Positions 17,375-25,679 of a stretch of DNA of 64,000 nt are shown piece by piece. The translations under genes and the position numbers were made by a program. This stretch comes from [Actinomadura] parvosata subsp. kistnae. GTDB taxonomy: Bacteria; Actinomycetota; Actinomycetes; Streptosporangiales; Streptosporangiaceae. The DNA lies in assembly GCF_900323885.1 (NCBI RefSeq), contig NZ_OOHJ01000032.1, positions 105,403-169,402 of the forward strand, read 5' to 3'. How positions within the stretch are numbered: the first letter of the stretch is position 1; each line of letters opens with the position of its first letter. Under the pieces are notes generated by a model. That model did no database searches. It was not told where the DNA came from and was given only the letters and a program-made list of their open reading frames with translations.

Positions 17375-17773
17375 TCACAACAGCGAGCCTGCGCTGGAGG
17401 AGATCGCGCGCCAATTCCCAAACCGCGTTCGAGCGGTGGGCCGACGAGCCTTGGCGGCTGCCCAGCCTGGGCAGGATCCGCGGCCGGAATGCGATCGGCC
17501 TTGACGACCTGGTGCGGCACCCGTGAGCCGTTGCCCGGCTCCTGGGAGTCCGGGCCGGCGCCGTCCACGGCCGGCGTGGTTCCGTGGTGGCGGGCCCATG
17601 TCGTAGATCGCCCGGTGGCAGGGCGTACGCGCGGCCACCCGCCGCACCCCGCTGGCGTCCTCGAGGGAGTCGCTCGCCATCGCTCGGGAGGCAGTGCCCA
17701 GTACGGCCGCCCCCAGCAGTGTCCGCCGGAACCCCCTGGAATCGGGACACGGGCCGCGAGGGTCATCGGTCAT
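17375..17773 (-). pseudogene. possible decayed Tat-type secreted protein
   Basis: An ATG at 17773 opens MTDDPRGPCPDSRGFRRTLL, GAAVLGTASRAMA, a plausible twin-arginine export signal, then CHRAIYDMGP. From there the three leftward frames each carry coding-like pieces (for example HGTTPAVDGAGPDSQEPGNG in another frame), as expected after indels. I do not recognise the family. It could also be noncoding sequence. Confidence 0.3.
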
Positions 17774-17939
17774 CCGGGTGTCGCTTCTGTCGAAGAAGAT
17801 GTGGGATTAGATCAAGAGCAACCGAAAGATGGCGCAAACAGCCGTCCGCGCTGAGGAGTAGCCGTTGGCATGCGCTTCGCCCGAAGCCTCGCGAGGGCGT
17901 ATCAAGGCTGGCGGCATAATCCGTGTGGTGGAGAGATAC

Positions 17940-18710
17940 ATGGCGGTGGCGCAGGGGGCTGAGGCCGGGGTTCTGGTGCTGGCCGGGTCCAGTGGCCGGA
18001 TCGATGTGCCGCGTTGCGATGTGCTGGCGCAGCATGGCGTCACCGCGCTGTCCATCCGCTGGTTCGGTGGGGCGGGCCAGGCACCCGGCATTTGTGAGGT
18101 GCCGCTCGAGACCTTCGTGGCGGGGCTTGATCTCCTGGCTGAGGTCGGCGTGTCGCGACTGGCGGTGCTGGGGACGTCCAAGGGTGCTGAGGCCGCGTTG
18201 ACTCTCGCGTGCGTTGAACCGCGCGTGGACGCGGTCATAGCGCTGTCCCCGTCCTCCGTCGTCTGGGCCAATATCGGCCCCGGGCTGGACGGAGCCGCTG
18301 AGCCTCACCGGTCGTCCTGGACCTGGCAGGGCCGGCCGCTTCCCTTCGCGCCTTATCCAGACGAATGGCCGACTCACGGGCCGCCCACTTCGTTTCGTGC
18401 CTTCTACGAGCGCGGTCTTGCCGCCGCGCCCGCGGCGGCAGCGATTCCGCTGGAGCGGGCCCGTGCCGAGGTCTTGCTGGTCGCGGGAGGCAGCGACCAG
18501 ATGTGGCCGTCACTGGCGTTCGCCGAGGCGCTGGCGCGACGCCGGGAGGTTCGCATCGTCAGTCATCCTGCGGCGGGGCATCGGCCTCGCTTCCCGGGTG
18601 AGCTTCCTGCACCGCCGTCCCCCTCGTACCTGTACGGAGGGGACCCGGTGGCTGATGCGGCCTTGGGGACGATGGCGTGGCCGCACATCCTTACCATGCT
18701 GAACCCGTGA
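17940..18710 (+). CDS. alpha/beta hydrolase, acyl-CoA thioesterase/BAAT C-terminal type
   Basis: 256 residues from the ATG at 17940, chosen for the GGAGAG six bases upstream; GTG codons at 17925 and 17928 are alternatives. The fold begins with AGVLVLAGSSGRIDV, the nucleophile elbow is LGTSKGAEAAL with Ser as likely nucleophile, an acidic residue lies in VAGGSDQMWPS and a His in HPAAGHRPRFPG. The pattern matches BAAT_C-type thioesterases, with WFGGAGQAPG in the oxyanion region. It probably hydrolyses an acyl thioester in the cytoplasm; the substrate is unknown. Confidence 0.8.
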   Translation: MAVAQGAEAGVLVLAGSSGRIDVPRCDVLAQHGVTALSIRWFGGAGQAPGICEVPLETFVAGLDLLAEVGVSRLAVLGTSKGAEAALTLACVEPRVDAVIALSPSSVVWANIGPGLDGAAEPHRSSWTWQGRPLPFAPYPDEWPTHGPPTSFRAFYERGLAAAPAAAAIPLERARAEVLLVAGGSDQMWPSLAFAEALARRREVRIVSHPAAGHRPRFPGELPAPPSPSYLYGGDPVADAALGTMAWPHILTMLNP

Positions 18711-18849
18711 CGGCTCCAGATTCCGGCTCGTGGCCGACGGGGGCGACCGGCATGCCGAAGGCGCGGAAGGACGTGCAGTTTCTCGTTGCGCGTCACCGCA
18801 TCGCCGCCCTTGAACGCCGACTCGGCACTGGCATGAGAGTGCGATGCGC

Positions 18850-18952
18850 CCCTGGCTGACGCGGACGCGGAGCGCGTGCAGCCGCTGGGCTGTGTGCCGA
18901 AGTGCGGTTTTTCTGCCCGGGTCAGGAAGCTCTCGGTGTCGCGAAGCTTCAC
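18850..18952 (-). pseudogene. LysR-family regulator N-terminal remnant, frameshifted
   Basis: The start MKLRDTESFLTRAEKPHFG is clearly the N-terminus of a LysR protein (compare MELRDIEIFLTLAEELHFG of the intact gene at 24605). About one base has then been lost, and the neighbouring frame continues QRLHALRVRVSQG, matching RRLHVTQARVSQA. No further LysR sequence follows. It is an old duplicate or relative of the 24605 regulator. The rest of 18711-19125 shows nothing recognisable. Confidence 0.75.
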
Positions 18953-19125
18953 CTGCGCGCCCTTTCAGTGATTAGTGGCAGGTTATGGCGCGTTACCGGA
19001 CTTGAGATTGTTCCTTGGGGTCCCGAACGCCAGGCTTATGGACATCCGGAACGCCCGGATAAGCGCGGTTCCATCCGTCTGTGACAGGGCGTGGGCCGCA
19101 GAAACGATCATTTAGGGGACAGGTC

Positions 19126-19494
19126 ATGAGCGACACGAACGAACCGGTGGAACGCTATCTGGCGGCATGGAACGAGACCCGCCCGGATGCGCGGCAGGCT
19201 CTGGTGGCGGAGGTGTTCGCTGAGGACGCCACGTACACCGACCCGGTGGTGGCGGTTCGGGGCCGCGACGGCCTGGACGCCACCATCGCGGCGGTGCAGG
19301 GACAGTTCGAGGGTTTGCGGTTCAGCCTGGGCGGGCCCGTCGACGCGCACCACGACATCGCCCGCTTCACCTGGCATCTCGGTGCCGCGAGCGCCGATCC
19401 GCTCGTCGTCGGCTTCGACGTCGTCGTGATCGGCGACGACGGCCGCATCAGCCAGGTGCTCGGTTTCCTCGACCGGGTGCCGGCCGGCGCCTGA
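19126..19494 (+). CDS. SnoaL-like / nuclear transport factor 2-like protein
   Basis: 122 residues from the ATG at 19126 with GGGGACAGG upstream. VERYLAAWNETRPDARQALV, AEDATYTDPVVAVRGRDGLD and the beta strands at the end follow the SnoaL/NTF2-like alpha+beta barrel, a small-molecule-binding fold used by isomerases, hydrolases and accessory proteins. The substrate cannot be read. It is immediately followed by a truncated DUF1330 gene. Confidence 0.85.
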   Translation: MSDTNEPVERYLAAWNETRPDARQALVAEVFAEDATYTDPVVAVRGRDGLDATIAAVQGQFEGLRFSLGGPVDAHHDIARFTWHLGAASADPLVVGFDVVVIGDDGRISQVLGFLDRVPAGA

Positions 19495-19526
19495 GCCCGC
19501 GCGGGCGCCCGGCGCGCGCGCTGGCC

Positions 19527-19772
19527 CCCTTCTCTGGACGGTTCCTGGTGCACGGAGGCGCGGTGGAGGTCCGGGAGGGGCAGTGGCCCGGCGACGTCGT
19601 GCTGGTGGAGTTCCCGTCGATGGCACACGCTCGCGACTTCTACGACTCGGCCGCCTACCAGGAGATCAAGCCGCTCCGTACCGCCCACCTCGAAGGTGAT
19701 CTGATCATCGTGGACGGTGTCGACCCCGACCACGACTCGGCCGAGATGGCCGCCGCGCTGCGCTCCGCCTGA
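19527..19772 (+). pseudogene. DUF1330 protein, N-terminus missing
   Basis: The frame reads APFSGRFLVHGGAVEVREGQ, VVLVEFPSMAHARDFYDSAA, YQEIKPLRTAHLEGDLIIVD, which is the last two thirds of a DUF1330 (dimeric ferredoxin-like) domain. The opening strand (typically M.AYVI...VTD...Y..Y) is absent and no ribosome binding site precedes the GTG at 19548. It is probably a deletion product rather than a short gene. Confidence 0.6.
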
Positions 19773-20103
19773 CGCGGGCACCGGCACACTTCGACACTCC
19801 GCAGGGCAGGACCGCACCGCGCTGAGCGGGCGACCCGCCATCCGCCCGCCGAGGCCCGCCCCCGTCAACGTTTCCGACGACGCGCCGGCCGACGAGTCAG
19901 GCCGACGAGCCGGAACAGCCGTCGGCCTCATCTTCGCGTCCGCCCAGCCAGTGGGCTCTCACCATGATCTCGCCCGCTTCGCCGGGAGGCCGGCGGGCTT
20001 CGACGTGGCCTTGATCATCACGGCGGCCGTACCGGCCGCGTGCACGACTCTTCCCACCCATCATCCTGACCGGCGCCTGTGCTGAAGGCGCCCGAGGAGA
20101 AGA
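19773..20103. other. gene-free stretch, nothing recognised
   Basis: No credible coding start or family match was seen on either strand. The last 20 bases contain the GAGGAGAAG site of the next gene. Confidence 0.4.
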
Positions 20104-20496
20104 ATGACCATGACCAAGAAGCGGTTTCTGGCCGCGGCCCTGCTGACCGCGCTGAGTTTCACCACGTTCGCCGGGCCCTCCTGGGCCCAGCAGGCGGACG
20201 GCCCGGTGATCGAGGGCACGATCTCCCCCCAGGCGCAGACCTTCATCGACCGGCAGACCCGGTTCGGCTCCCTGCCCACCGGCGACGGCGCCGAGCGGGT
20301 CGAGGCCTACACCGTGATGTTCGCCGAGGACGCGACGCTCTGGGAGGCCGCCAGCCCCCTCATCAACGGCAAGGAGAACATCAAGCAGTCCATCACGGCC
20401 ACCCTGAAGCTGGTGCCGCAGCTGGCTTTCACCCCGCAGCGCATCGCCGCCGGCGGCGACACCGTCATGTACGGCCTGCTGCGCCCCGCCTCCTGA
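20104..20496 (+). CDS. secreted SnoaL-like protein
   Basis: 130 residues; GAGGAGAAG precedes the ATG at 20104. A signal peptide (MTMTKKRFLAAALLTALSFT ... SWAQQ) leads a short NTF2-like domain (VEAYTVMFAEDATLWEAASP, LINGKENIKQSITATLKLVP). The end (GGDTVMYGLLRPAS) is short for the family, so the last strands may be lost. It is likely an extracytoplasmic small-molecule-binding protein. Confidence 0.65.
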   Translation: MTMTKKRFLAAALLTALSFTTFAGPSWAQQADGPVIEGTISPQAQTFIDRQTRFGSLPTGDGAERVEAYTVMFAEDATLWEAASPLINGKENIKQSITATLKLVPQLAFTPQRIAAGGDTVMYGLLRPAS

Positions 20497-20530
20497 GCCG
20501 GCATCACCGTACCGACAGCTAAGGAAGACC

Positions 20531-20968
20531 ATGGCACTGGACGGACTCCGCCCCGACGAGCGGATCGCGCCCGCGCGAGATCTGCGCGCGCACCTCGAGC
20601 ACTGGTCCCGCGTGACCGGGATCGCCGTGGAGGTGTGGGCACTCCCCCGCGAGTCCCTGGCCGCCCCGGTCGCGGAGCTCGTCCAGGCCACGGTCCTCGA
20701 CCTCCTGAACGGCTTCGAGGCCGACGGCACGGTGCGGCACGTGGGCTTCGCGCTCACCACAGGCGCCCGCGGCCTGCGCCTGACCGTCAGCGGCGACGGC
20801 ATCGGGCTGCCACCGGGCCGGCTCGCCGAGCGCCTGCACGCCTACCGGGCGCGGTTCGCGGCACTGGGCGGCCGGCTGTCGGTGAACACCGTCCTCGGCG
20901 GCGGGATCACCGTCAGCGCCGCGCTGAAGCCCAGCGGCACCGGGAGACCGCCAAGGCGTCACCGATGA
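20531..20968 (+). CDS. stand-alone histidine-kinase-like ATPase protein
   Basis: 145 residues, ATG at 20531 with AAGGAAG upstream. It resembles the C-terminal ATPase part of NarL-class sensor kinases: LRAHLEHWSRVTGIAVEVWA, then AELVQATVLDLLNGFEADGT in place of an N box, then VSGDGIGLP as a G1-like box and RFAALGGRLSVNTVLGGGIT. There is no phospho-acceptor His segment. The N box lacks the usual Asn-rich core, so activity is doubtful. The next gene overlaps it by four bases (ATGA). Confidence 0.6.
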   Translation: MALDGLRPDERIAPARDLRAHLEHWSRVTGIAVEVWALPRESLAAPVAELVQATVLDLLNGFEADGTVRHVGFALTTGARGLRLTVSGDGIGLPPGRLAERLHAYRARFAALGGRLSVNTVLGGGITVSAALKPSGTGRPPRRHR

Positions 20969-21291
20969 TGCACGACCCACTATGGGACGGCCCGGATGAG
21001 AGGATCCACGCCGACGCGGCACTCGACGTGATGAGCGCGCCACGCGACCAGACCACCGGCGTGAGCGCCGCCGAGCTGACAGCCGTGCTGGAGCAGTTCA
21101 TCCGGAAGTTCATCCGGCTGCCATGGGTGCAGCGGCTGAGCTTCACGCCCCTGTCGGCCCTGCACACGCTGGCCGGCCGCGGCCCCCAACGGCTCACCAC
21201 GCTCGCCGCCATGACCCAGATCGTGACCAGGCTGGAGCACGAAGGGCTGGTGGGCCTCGACCAACGACGTGACCACGAGGAGCGATCGTGA
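20965..21291 (+). pseudogene. MarR-family regulator with internal deletion and lost C-terminus
   Basis: The protein reads AELTAVLEQFIRKFIRLPWV, QRLSFTPLSALHTLAGRGPQ, RLTTLAAMTQIVTRLEHEGL. This is a MarR winged helix, but the recognition-helix segment usually found between LTELAA and MTQLV (about eight residues such as SEGVSQPA) is missing. The wing is also replaced by QRRDHEERS before the stop. The start overlaps the preceding ATPase gene, so it was translationally coupled before decay. Confidence 0.65.
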
Positions 21292-21640
21292 TGCGGCCGC
21301 GTCAGCCGGCCCCTCCACATCGGCTCCGGCCAGAAACTCACCTTCTGCAACGGCGAGCGGGCCTGGGACCTCGCCGGCGGGCAGCATCACCGCCGGCGTG
21401 GAGAACGGCCGATGGGCAGGCCGGCTGATCCTGATGATGAAGCTGTATGAGGAGGGGCGGCTGCTGCCAGCTCCGTGAACGCCTCCTCCAGCACGGCGCT
21501 GCGGGATGTCAGCCGACCGTTCGGAGTCGGCCGCGCGTACCAGCCCGTCCATGAACTTGCCCGCGCCGGGCGCCTCACTTCAGCTCTGCCGCGACCACCA
21601 CCGCCGCGTCATGGCGGTCCTGGCCCGCCTGGAGCCCGTG
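21292..21640. other. decayed or noncoding stretch, nothing recognised
   Basis: Short open frames on both strands show no motif or credible ribosome binding site. It lies between a broken MarR gene and a broken MFS gene and is probably the debris of both. Confidence 0.4.
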
Positions 21641-21649
21641 CCCGCGCCC

Positions 21650-22255
21650 ACAGAGCACAGGCGTGGCGCCGATTGACGGCCGCGCGAGGACGCGCCAAGG
21701 CCTGAGCAGGCTCAGCCTGGCCTGCCAGCGGCAGGCGGTAGGTCCGGAGGGGGACGTTGGCCGCGGACGCGACGGCGATCGCCAGGACGGCAGACAGTCC
21801 GCCGAAGACCAGGAAGAGGCCCAGGGGTCTGCGGGTCTTCCGCGTCGGACGGTGCAGAACGATCCGCCGGCCCCCACGCTCCGGCCGGCGCCTGCCGCCC
21901 GCCGCGCCGGTGTCTTCTGGCCGCATGACGGGTAGACGGATCGCCGCGAGCATCGACAGGGCCAGAGCCACGGTCTGGGCCTCGTAGGCGGCAGGGAGAT
22001 CCCAGCGGACGATGATCAGCCCAGCCAGTGCGGGGCGGCCAGCATCGCTGCCTGGAACGACACATTGGTCAGCGCGAGACCGGCCGCGACCTGATCACAG
22101 CCACACCAGGAAGGCGCGCCGGGCAGGAACTCCGAGAGCGCTGCAGCTGCTTCCCAGGGCGAGCAGCACCAACACGTTCCGGTTGTCCGCCAGAGCCTGG
22201 GCACACAGCCCCGCGGCAGCCAGCAAGTGGCCCGTGATAGTGGACTCGAACGCGC
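21650..22255 (-). pseudogene. MFS transporter remnant (EntS-like), frameshifted
   Basis: Leftward pieces in different frames assemble into an MFS protein: GHLLAAAGLCAQALADNRNV, then LVLLALGSSCSALGVPARRA, then VAAGLALTNVSFQAAMLAAP, then GLIIVRWDLPAAYEAQTVAL, then RRPLGLFLVFGGLSAVLAIA. This is the order seen in EntS-like pumps (ARR.FLPRLLP...VAAG.AL...SFQ.AMLAGP). In-frame stops and shifts break it and both ends are missing. It starts two bases beyond the intact MarR gene, its likely former regulator. Confidence 0.7.
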
Positions 22256-22256
22256 C

Positions 22257-22745
22257 TCATCGTGGTGGCTCGGCAAGGTGGTGGAGGATCCGCTGCCGCA
22301 TCGGCCGGCGTTCCAGCGCTCGCCGCACGTCCTCGACCACGGCGGTCATCGCGTACGGCAGCTCGCTGTCCAGCTCGGCGACCGTGTCGTGGGTGGCGCG
22401 CCACTCTGCCTCCAGGAATGGCACCAGCGACCGGCCGCGCTCGGTCAGGCTGATCCGCCGGGTGCGGGCATCAGGTCCCGGCTCCGAGGTGACCAGATCC
22501 TCCTTGCGCATGGCGGCGATGGTCTGGCTGATCGCAGAGTGCGAGCGGTTCAGGGACTTCGCGAGCTCGCGGATGGTGAGCGGTCCGGTGTGGGCGAGCC
22601 GGATCAGCGGATAGGCGAACCGAGGCCGCACTCCCTTGAGGTCGCGCTCGACGTAGACCTGCTCGATCTCGGCGTCCATGGCCGCCAGGAGCTCGTGCAG
22701 GGCGTGCCAGGGATCGGGCAGTGAGGTGGGATCCAGAGATGTCAC
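22257..22745 (-). CDS. MarR-family transcriptional regulator
   Basis: 162 residues from a GTG at 22745. The winged HTH is intact: LIRLAHTGPLTIRELAKSLN, RSHSAISQTIAAMRKEDLVT, GPDARTRRISLTERG. No ribosome binding site is visible, but TATATT lies exactly six bases before the GTG, the spacing expected of a leaderless transcript. It is divergent from the proline iminopeptidase gene, and a broken MFS gene lies downstream of it on the same strand. Confidence 0.9.
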   Translation of the reverse strand: MTSLDPTSLPDPWHALHELLAAMDAEIEQVYVERDLKGVRPRFAYPLIRLAHTGPLTIRELAKSLNRSHSAISQTIAAMRKEDLVTSEPGPDARTRRISLTERGRSLVPFLEAEWRATHDTVAELDSELPYAMTAVVEDVRRALERRPMRQRILHHLAEPPR

Positions 22746-22765
22746 AGCGCTAATATAACAGTGCT
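22746..22765. promoter_or_regulatory. MarR promoter -10 within an imperfect inverted repeat
   Basis: AGCGC at 22746-22750 and GTGCT at 22761-22765 form an imperfect palindrome (one mismatch) around an AT-rich core. On the minus strand the core contains TATATT, suitably placed as the -10 box of a leaderless MarR mRNA. MarR proteins usually bind such palindromes over their own promoter, so autoregulation is plausible. Confidence 0.4.
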
Positions 22766-22911
22766 ACGATTCTTGGAGATCAGCATCGGTCTGTGCACCG
22801 AAGCGGCTCGCCCCCATCCTCACCAAGGGGACGCGATCCCCAGAAGCACGAAGACGGCGCCACGGAGAAGCGCCGCGCCTTGAAGCTGTTACCTCCTGAG
22901 AGGAGCCCCCG

Positions 22912-23880
22912 TTGTACGCCCCGATCGAACCGTACGAGCACGGCATGCTCGACGTCGGTGACGGCAACCTCGTGTACTGGGAGGTCTGCGGCAACCCGGA
23001 CGGCAAGCCCGCCGTGGTCGTGCACGGCGGGCCTGGGTCGGGCTGCTCGACCGGCTCCCGCCGCAGGTTCGATCCGGAACGGTTCCGCATCGTCCTGTTC
23101 GACCAGCGCAACTGCGGTCGCAGCCGCCCGCACGCCGGCGATCCCGCCACCGACCTGAGCAACAACACCACCCACCACCTGATCGCCGACATGGAGCTGC
23201 TGCGCGAGCACCTGGGCATCGACAAGTGGCTGATGTACGGGGGTTCGTGGGGCTCGACGCTGATCCTGGCCTACGCCGAGACGCACCCGGAGCGGGTGTC
23301 GGAGATCGTCATCCCGGCCGTGACGATGACCCGCCGTTCGGAGATCGAATGGCTCTACCGGGGTGTCGGCAGGTTCTTCCCGGAGGCGCAGGAGCGGTTC
23401 CTGCAAGGGGTGCCCGAGGCGGATCGCGACGGGGACGTGTTCGGGGTGCTGGCGGCGTACTCGCGGCTGCTGGCCGACCCCGACCAGAAGGTACGGGAGA
23501 AGGCCGCGCAGGACTGGGTCACCTGGGAGGACGCGGTGATCTCCCAGGAGGTCAACGGCAAGCCGAACGCCTACAGCGACCGCCCGGCCGACGCCGTCAT
23601 GGCCCTGACCCGCATCTGCGCCCACTACTTCGCCAACGGCGCCTGGCTGGAGGAGGGCGTCCTGCTGCGGAACGCGCACCGCCTGGCCGGCATCCCCGGC
23701 GCGCTGATCCACGGCCGCATGGACATGGGCGGCCCGCTGCAGACGGCGTGGGAGCTGACCAGGGCCTGGCCGGACGCCGAGCTGCACATCGTGTCGGATT
23801 CCGGCCACACGGGCAGCGAGACGTTCAGGAAAGTGCTGCGTGAGGCCATCGAACGCTTCTCCCCGGCCCAGCCCGGGTGA
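22912..23880 (+). CDS. pip: proline iminopeptidase (alpha/beta hydrolase, S33)
   Basis: 322 residues from a TTG with GAGAGGAG upstream. Diagnostic motifs are VVVHGGPGSGCSTG (oxyanion HGGPG), FDQRNCGRSRPHA and the nucleophile elbow YGGSWGSTLILAYA with Ser112. The acid lies in IHGRMDMGGP and the His in SDSGHTGSE. The enzyme removes N-terminal proline from peptides. The usual HGRYD is HGRMD here, a mild change. No signal peptide is present, so it is cytoplasmic. Confidence 0.92.
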   Translation: MYAPIEPYEHGMLDVGDGNLVYWEVCGNPDGKPAVVVHGGPGSGCSTGSRRRFDPERFRIVLFDQRNCGRSRPHAGDPATDLSNNTTHHLIADMELLREHLGIDKWLMYGGSWGSTLILAYAETHPERVSEIVIPAVTMTRRSEIEWLYRGVGRFFPEAQERFLQGVPEADRDGDVFGVLAAYSRLLADPDQKVREKAAQDWVTWEDAVISQEVNGKPNAYSDRPADAVMALTRICAHYFANGAWLEEGVLLRNAHRLAGIPGALIHGRMDMGGPLQTAWELTRAWPDAELHIVSDSGHTGSETFRKVLREAIERFSPAQPG

Positions 23881-23931
23881 CCCCACGGCTCCTGACCCCT
23901 CGGCGTCGCCGGGCCCCGGGGCGGCTTCCTG

Positions 23932-24205
23932 TCAGGTGGCGATCGGCTCAGGCGTCGGCGAGTCGCACGTTGAGGCGTCGAGGATGTCGCCGATCGCCGT
24001 GCGCGCTTGGGTGAGGTCGACTATGCGGGCGTCCAGCTTGGGGCGAGGTCGGCCATGCAGGCGTCCGGCTCGGCGTGCTGGGTCTTGAGACGGTCGAGGA
24101 CGCAGGCATGGAGCTGAGGTGCCGTCGCCGGCGAAGCAGGGCATGGGCCAGCGGATGATCTTGATGGGGAAGCCGGCGGCGAGCAGGGCCCGGATGCGGT
24201 CAACT
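23932..24205 (-). pseudogene. MerR-family regulator C-terminal remnant, frameshifted
   Basis: Leftward translation gives VDRIRALLAAGFPIKIIRWP, MPCFAGDGT, then in a second frame LHACVLDRLKTQHAEPDACM, then back to KLDARIVDLTQARTAIGDIL. Combined, this matches the effector-side helices of MerR proteins (RIR.LLAAG.....I..LLPCL.GD......C...L...L..LDARI..L...R..I...L). The DNA-binding half is missing. Two indels and truncation make it non-functional. Confidence 0.65.
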
Positions 24206-24523
24206 GCACCAGCGCCCGTTTCGCTCTACGGATTTCTGACCCCCAAGCCCGGACACGCCGATGAGCTCCGCAAGCTCCTGATGGACCTCGTCGAGCCGTC
24301 GCGAGGACACGAAGGCAGCCTCCAATACCACCTTCACGAGCAGGAGGACGGCCGATTCTTCCTCTACGAGGTGTGGCGTTCCCAGGAGGACCTCGACCGG
24401 CACAACGCCACCCCATTGCTGCGCACCTTCATGAGCGCGCTGCCCGAGCACCTCGAAGGCACGCCCGAGGCCTACTTCGGCACGATGAGGAGCCCCTACT
24501 CGGGTGGTCGCCACCTGACCTGA
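24194..24523 (+). CDS. antibiotic biosynthesis monooxygenase (ABM) domain protein
   Basis: 109 residues from ATG 24194, though the true start is uncertain because the region just upstream is antisense MerR debris. The domain VSLYGFLTPKPGHADELRKL, SRGHEGSLQYHLHEQEDGRF, FLYEVWRSQEDLDRHNATPL is a classic ABM/quinol-monooxygenase ferredoxin-like fold. The usual protein starts two or three residues before VSLYG, so the original start may have been lost in a rearrangement. It may oxidise quinol-type compounds. Confidence 0.75.
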   Translation: MRSTAPAPVSLYGFLTPKPGHADELRKLLMDLVEPSRGHEGSLQYHLHEQEDGRFFLYEVWRSQEDLDRHNATPLLRTFMSALPEHLEGTPEAYFGTMRSPYSGGRHLT

Positions 24524-24604
24524 CGCCGCCCGAAACCCTAGAAACGATCTCCAATCAGGCAAACTGCCACACCCTCCTGTTAATCAGCCGAAGGGAGCCC
24601 GCGG

Positions 24605-25489
24605 GTGGAGCTTCGCGACATCGAGATCTTCCTGACGCTGGCCGAGGAGCTGCACTTCGGCCGTACAGCCCGGCGGCTCCACGTGACCCAGGCCCGCGTC
24701 AGCCAGGCGATCAAGAAACAGGAACGCCGCATCGGCGCCGCCCTGTTCTACCGCGACAACCGCAACGTGGCCCTGACCCCGATCGGCCGGCAGCTGTTCG
24801 AAGATCTCCAACCCATGTACCAGGGGCTGCGCGAAGGTATCGAACGAGCCGTCCGGGCCGCCCGGGGCACCACCGGCCTCCTGCGGCTGGGCATGGTCGG
24901 GCACAACCCACAGGACCTCCAGCCCCTCTTCGACGCCTTCAAAGCCCGCCATCCCGGATGCGACCTGCAGATCCGCAGCATCGACTTCGGCGACCCGTTC
25001 GGCACGCTACGCAGCGGGGACATCGACGTCGCGCTCATCTGGCTCCCCGTCGACGAACCCGACCTCACCATCGGCCCGATCGTCTACACCGAACCCGTCG
25101 TGCTCGCACTCTCACCCACCCACCCCCTGGCCGGCAAGGACACGGTCTCCTACGAAGACCTCGCCGACCACACGGTCCTGGGCGGCGCCCGCCCCGGCTA
25201 CTGGCGCCAGGCACTCGTTCCCACCCACACCCCCAGCGGACGGCCGATCCCGGTAGGCCCGCACGTCTCCCACTTCATGGGGATGATCCCGGTCATCGCC
25301 AGCGGCGAAGCCGTCTCACCCGTGCACCTGCACGCCGCCCGCTACATGGCGCGATCCGACATCGCCTACGTCCCCATCCACGACGCCCCGCTCGCCCGCT
25401 GGGCCCTGATCTGGCGCACCGCCGCCGAGACCGACCTCATCCGCGCGCTCGCGCACACCGCCAAGGAGACGACCTGCGGCATTCGATGA
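24605..25489 (+). CDS. LysR-family transcriptional regulator
   Basis: 294 residues from a GTG preceded by AAGGGAG. The HTH is in MELRDIEIFLTLAEELHFGR, TARRLHVTQARVSQAIKKQE. An effector-binding domain follows (LRLGMVGHNPQDLQPLFDAF, DVALIWLPVDEPDLTIGPIV, LALSPTHPLAGKDTVSYEDL). LysR proteins control a neighbouring gene in response to a small metabolite; the reductase at 25680 is 190 bp downstream. A decayed relative lies at 18850-18952. Confidence 0.92.
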   Translation: MELRDIEIFLTLAEELHFGRTARRLHVTQARVSQAIKKQERRIGAALFYRDNRNVALTPIGRQLFEDLQPMYQGLREGIERAVRAARGTTGLLRLGMVGHNPQDLQPLFDAFKARHPGCDLQIRSIDFGDPFGTLRSGDIDVALIWLPVDEPDLTIGPIVYTEPVVLALSPTHPLAGKDTVSYEDLADHTVLGGARPGYWRQALVPTHTPSGRPIPVGPHVSHFMGMIPVIASGEAVSPVHLHAARYMARSDIAYVPIHDAPLARWALIWRTAAETDLIRALAHTAKETTCGIR

Positions 25490-25679
25490 GCCGCGGCCGA
25501 ATCGTTCTGACGATCTTTGTGGTGAATCCCCAGGTCGCCGTGGCGCACGAGTGGAAGCCTCGTGGGCGCTTGCCGACGCGGGCCCTGCGCGTAGCGAGCC
25601 CGCAGCATGCCCGTAGTGGACCCGCGGTGGTTCCGCAGCGGGCTGCGCGATCGTGAATGCCATGACGAAAGGAGCATTC

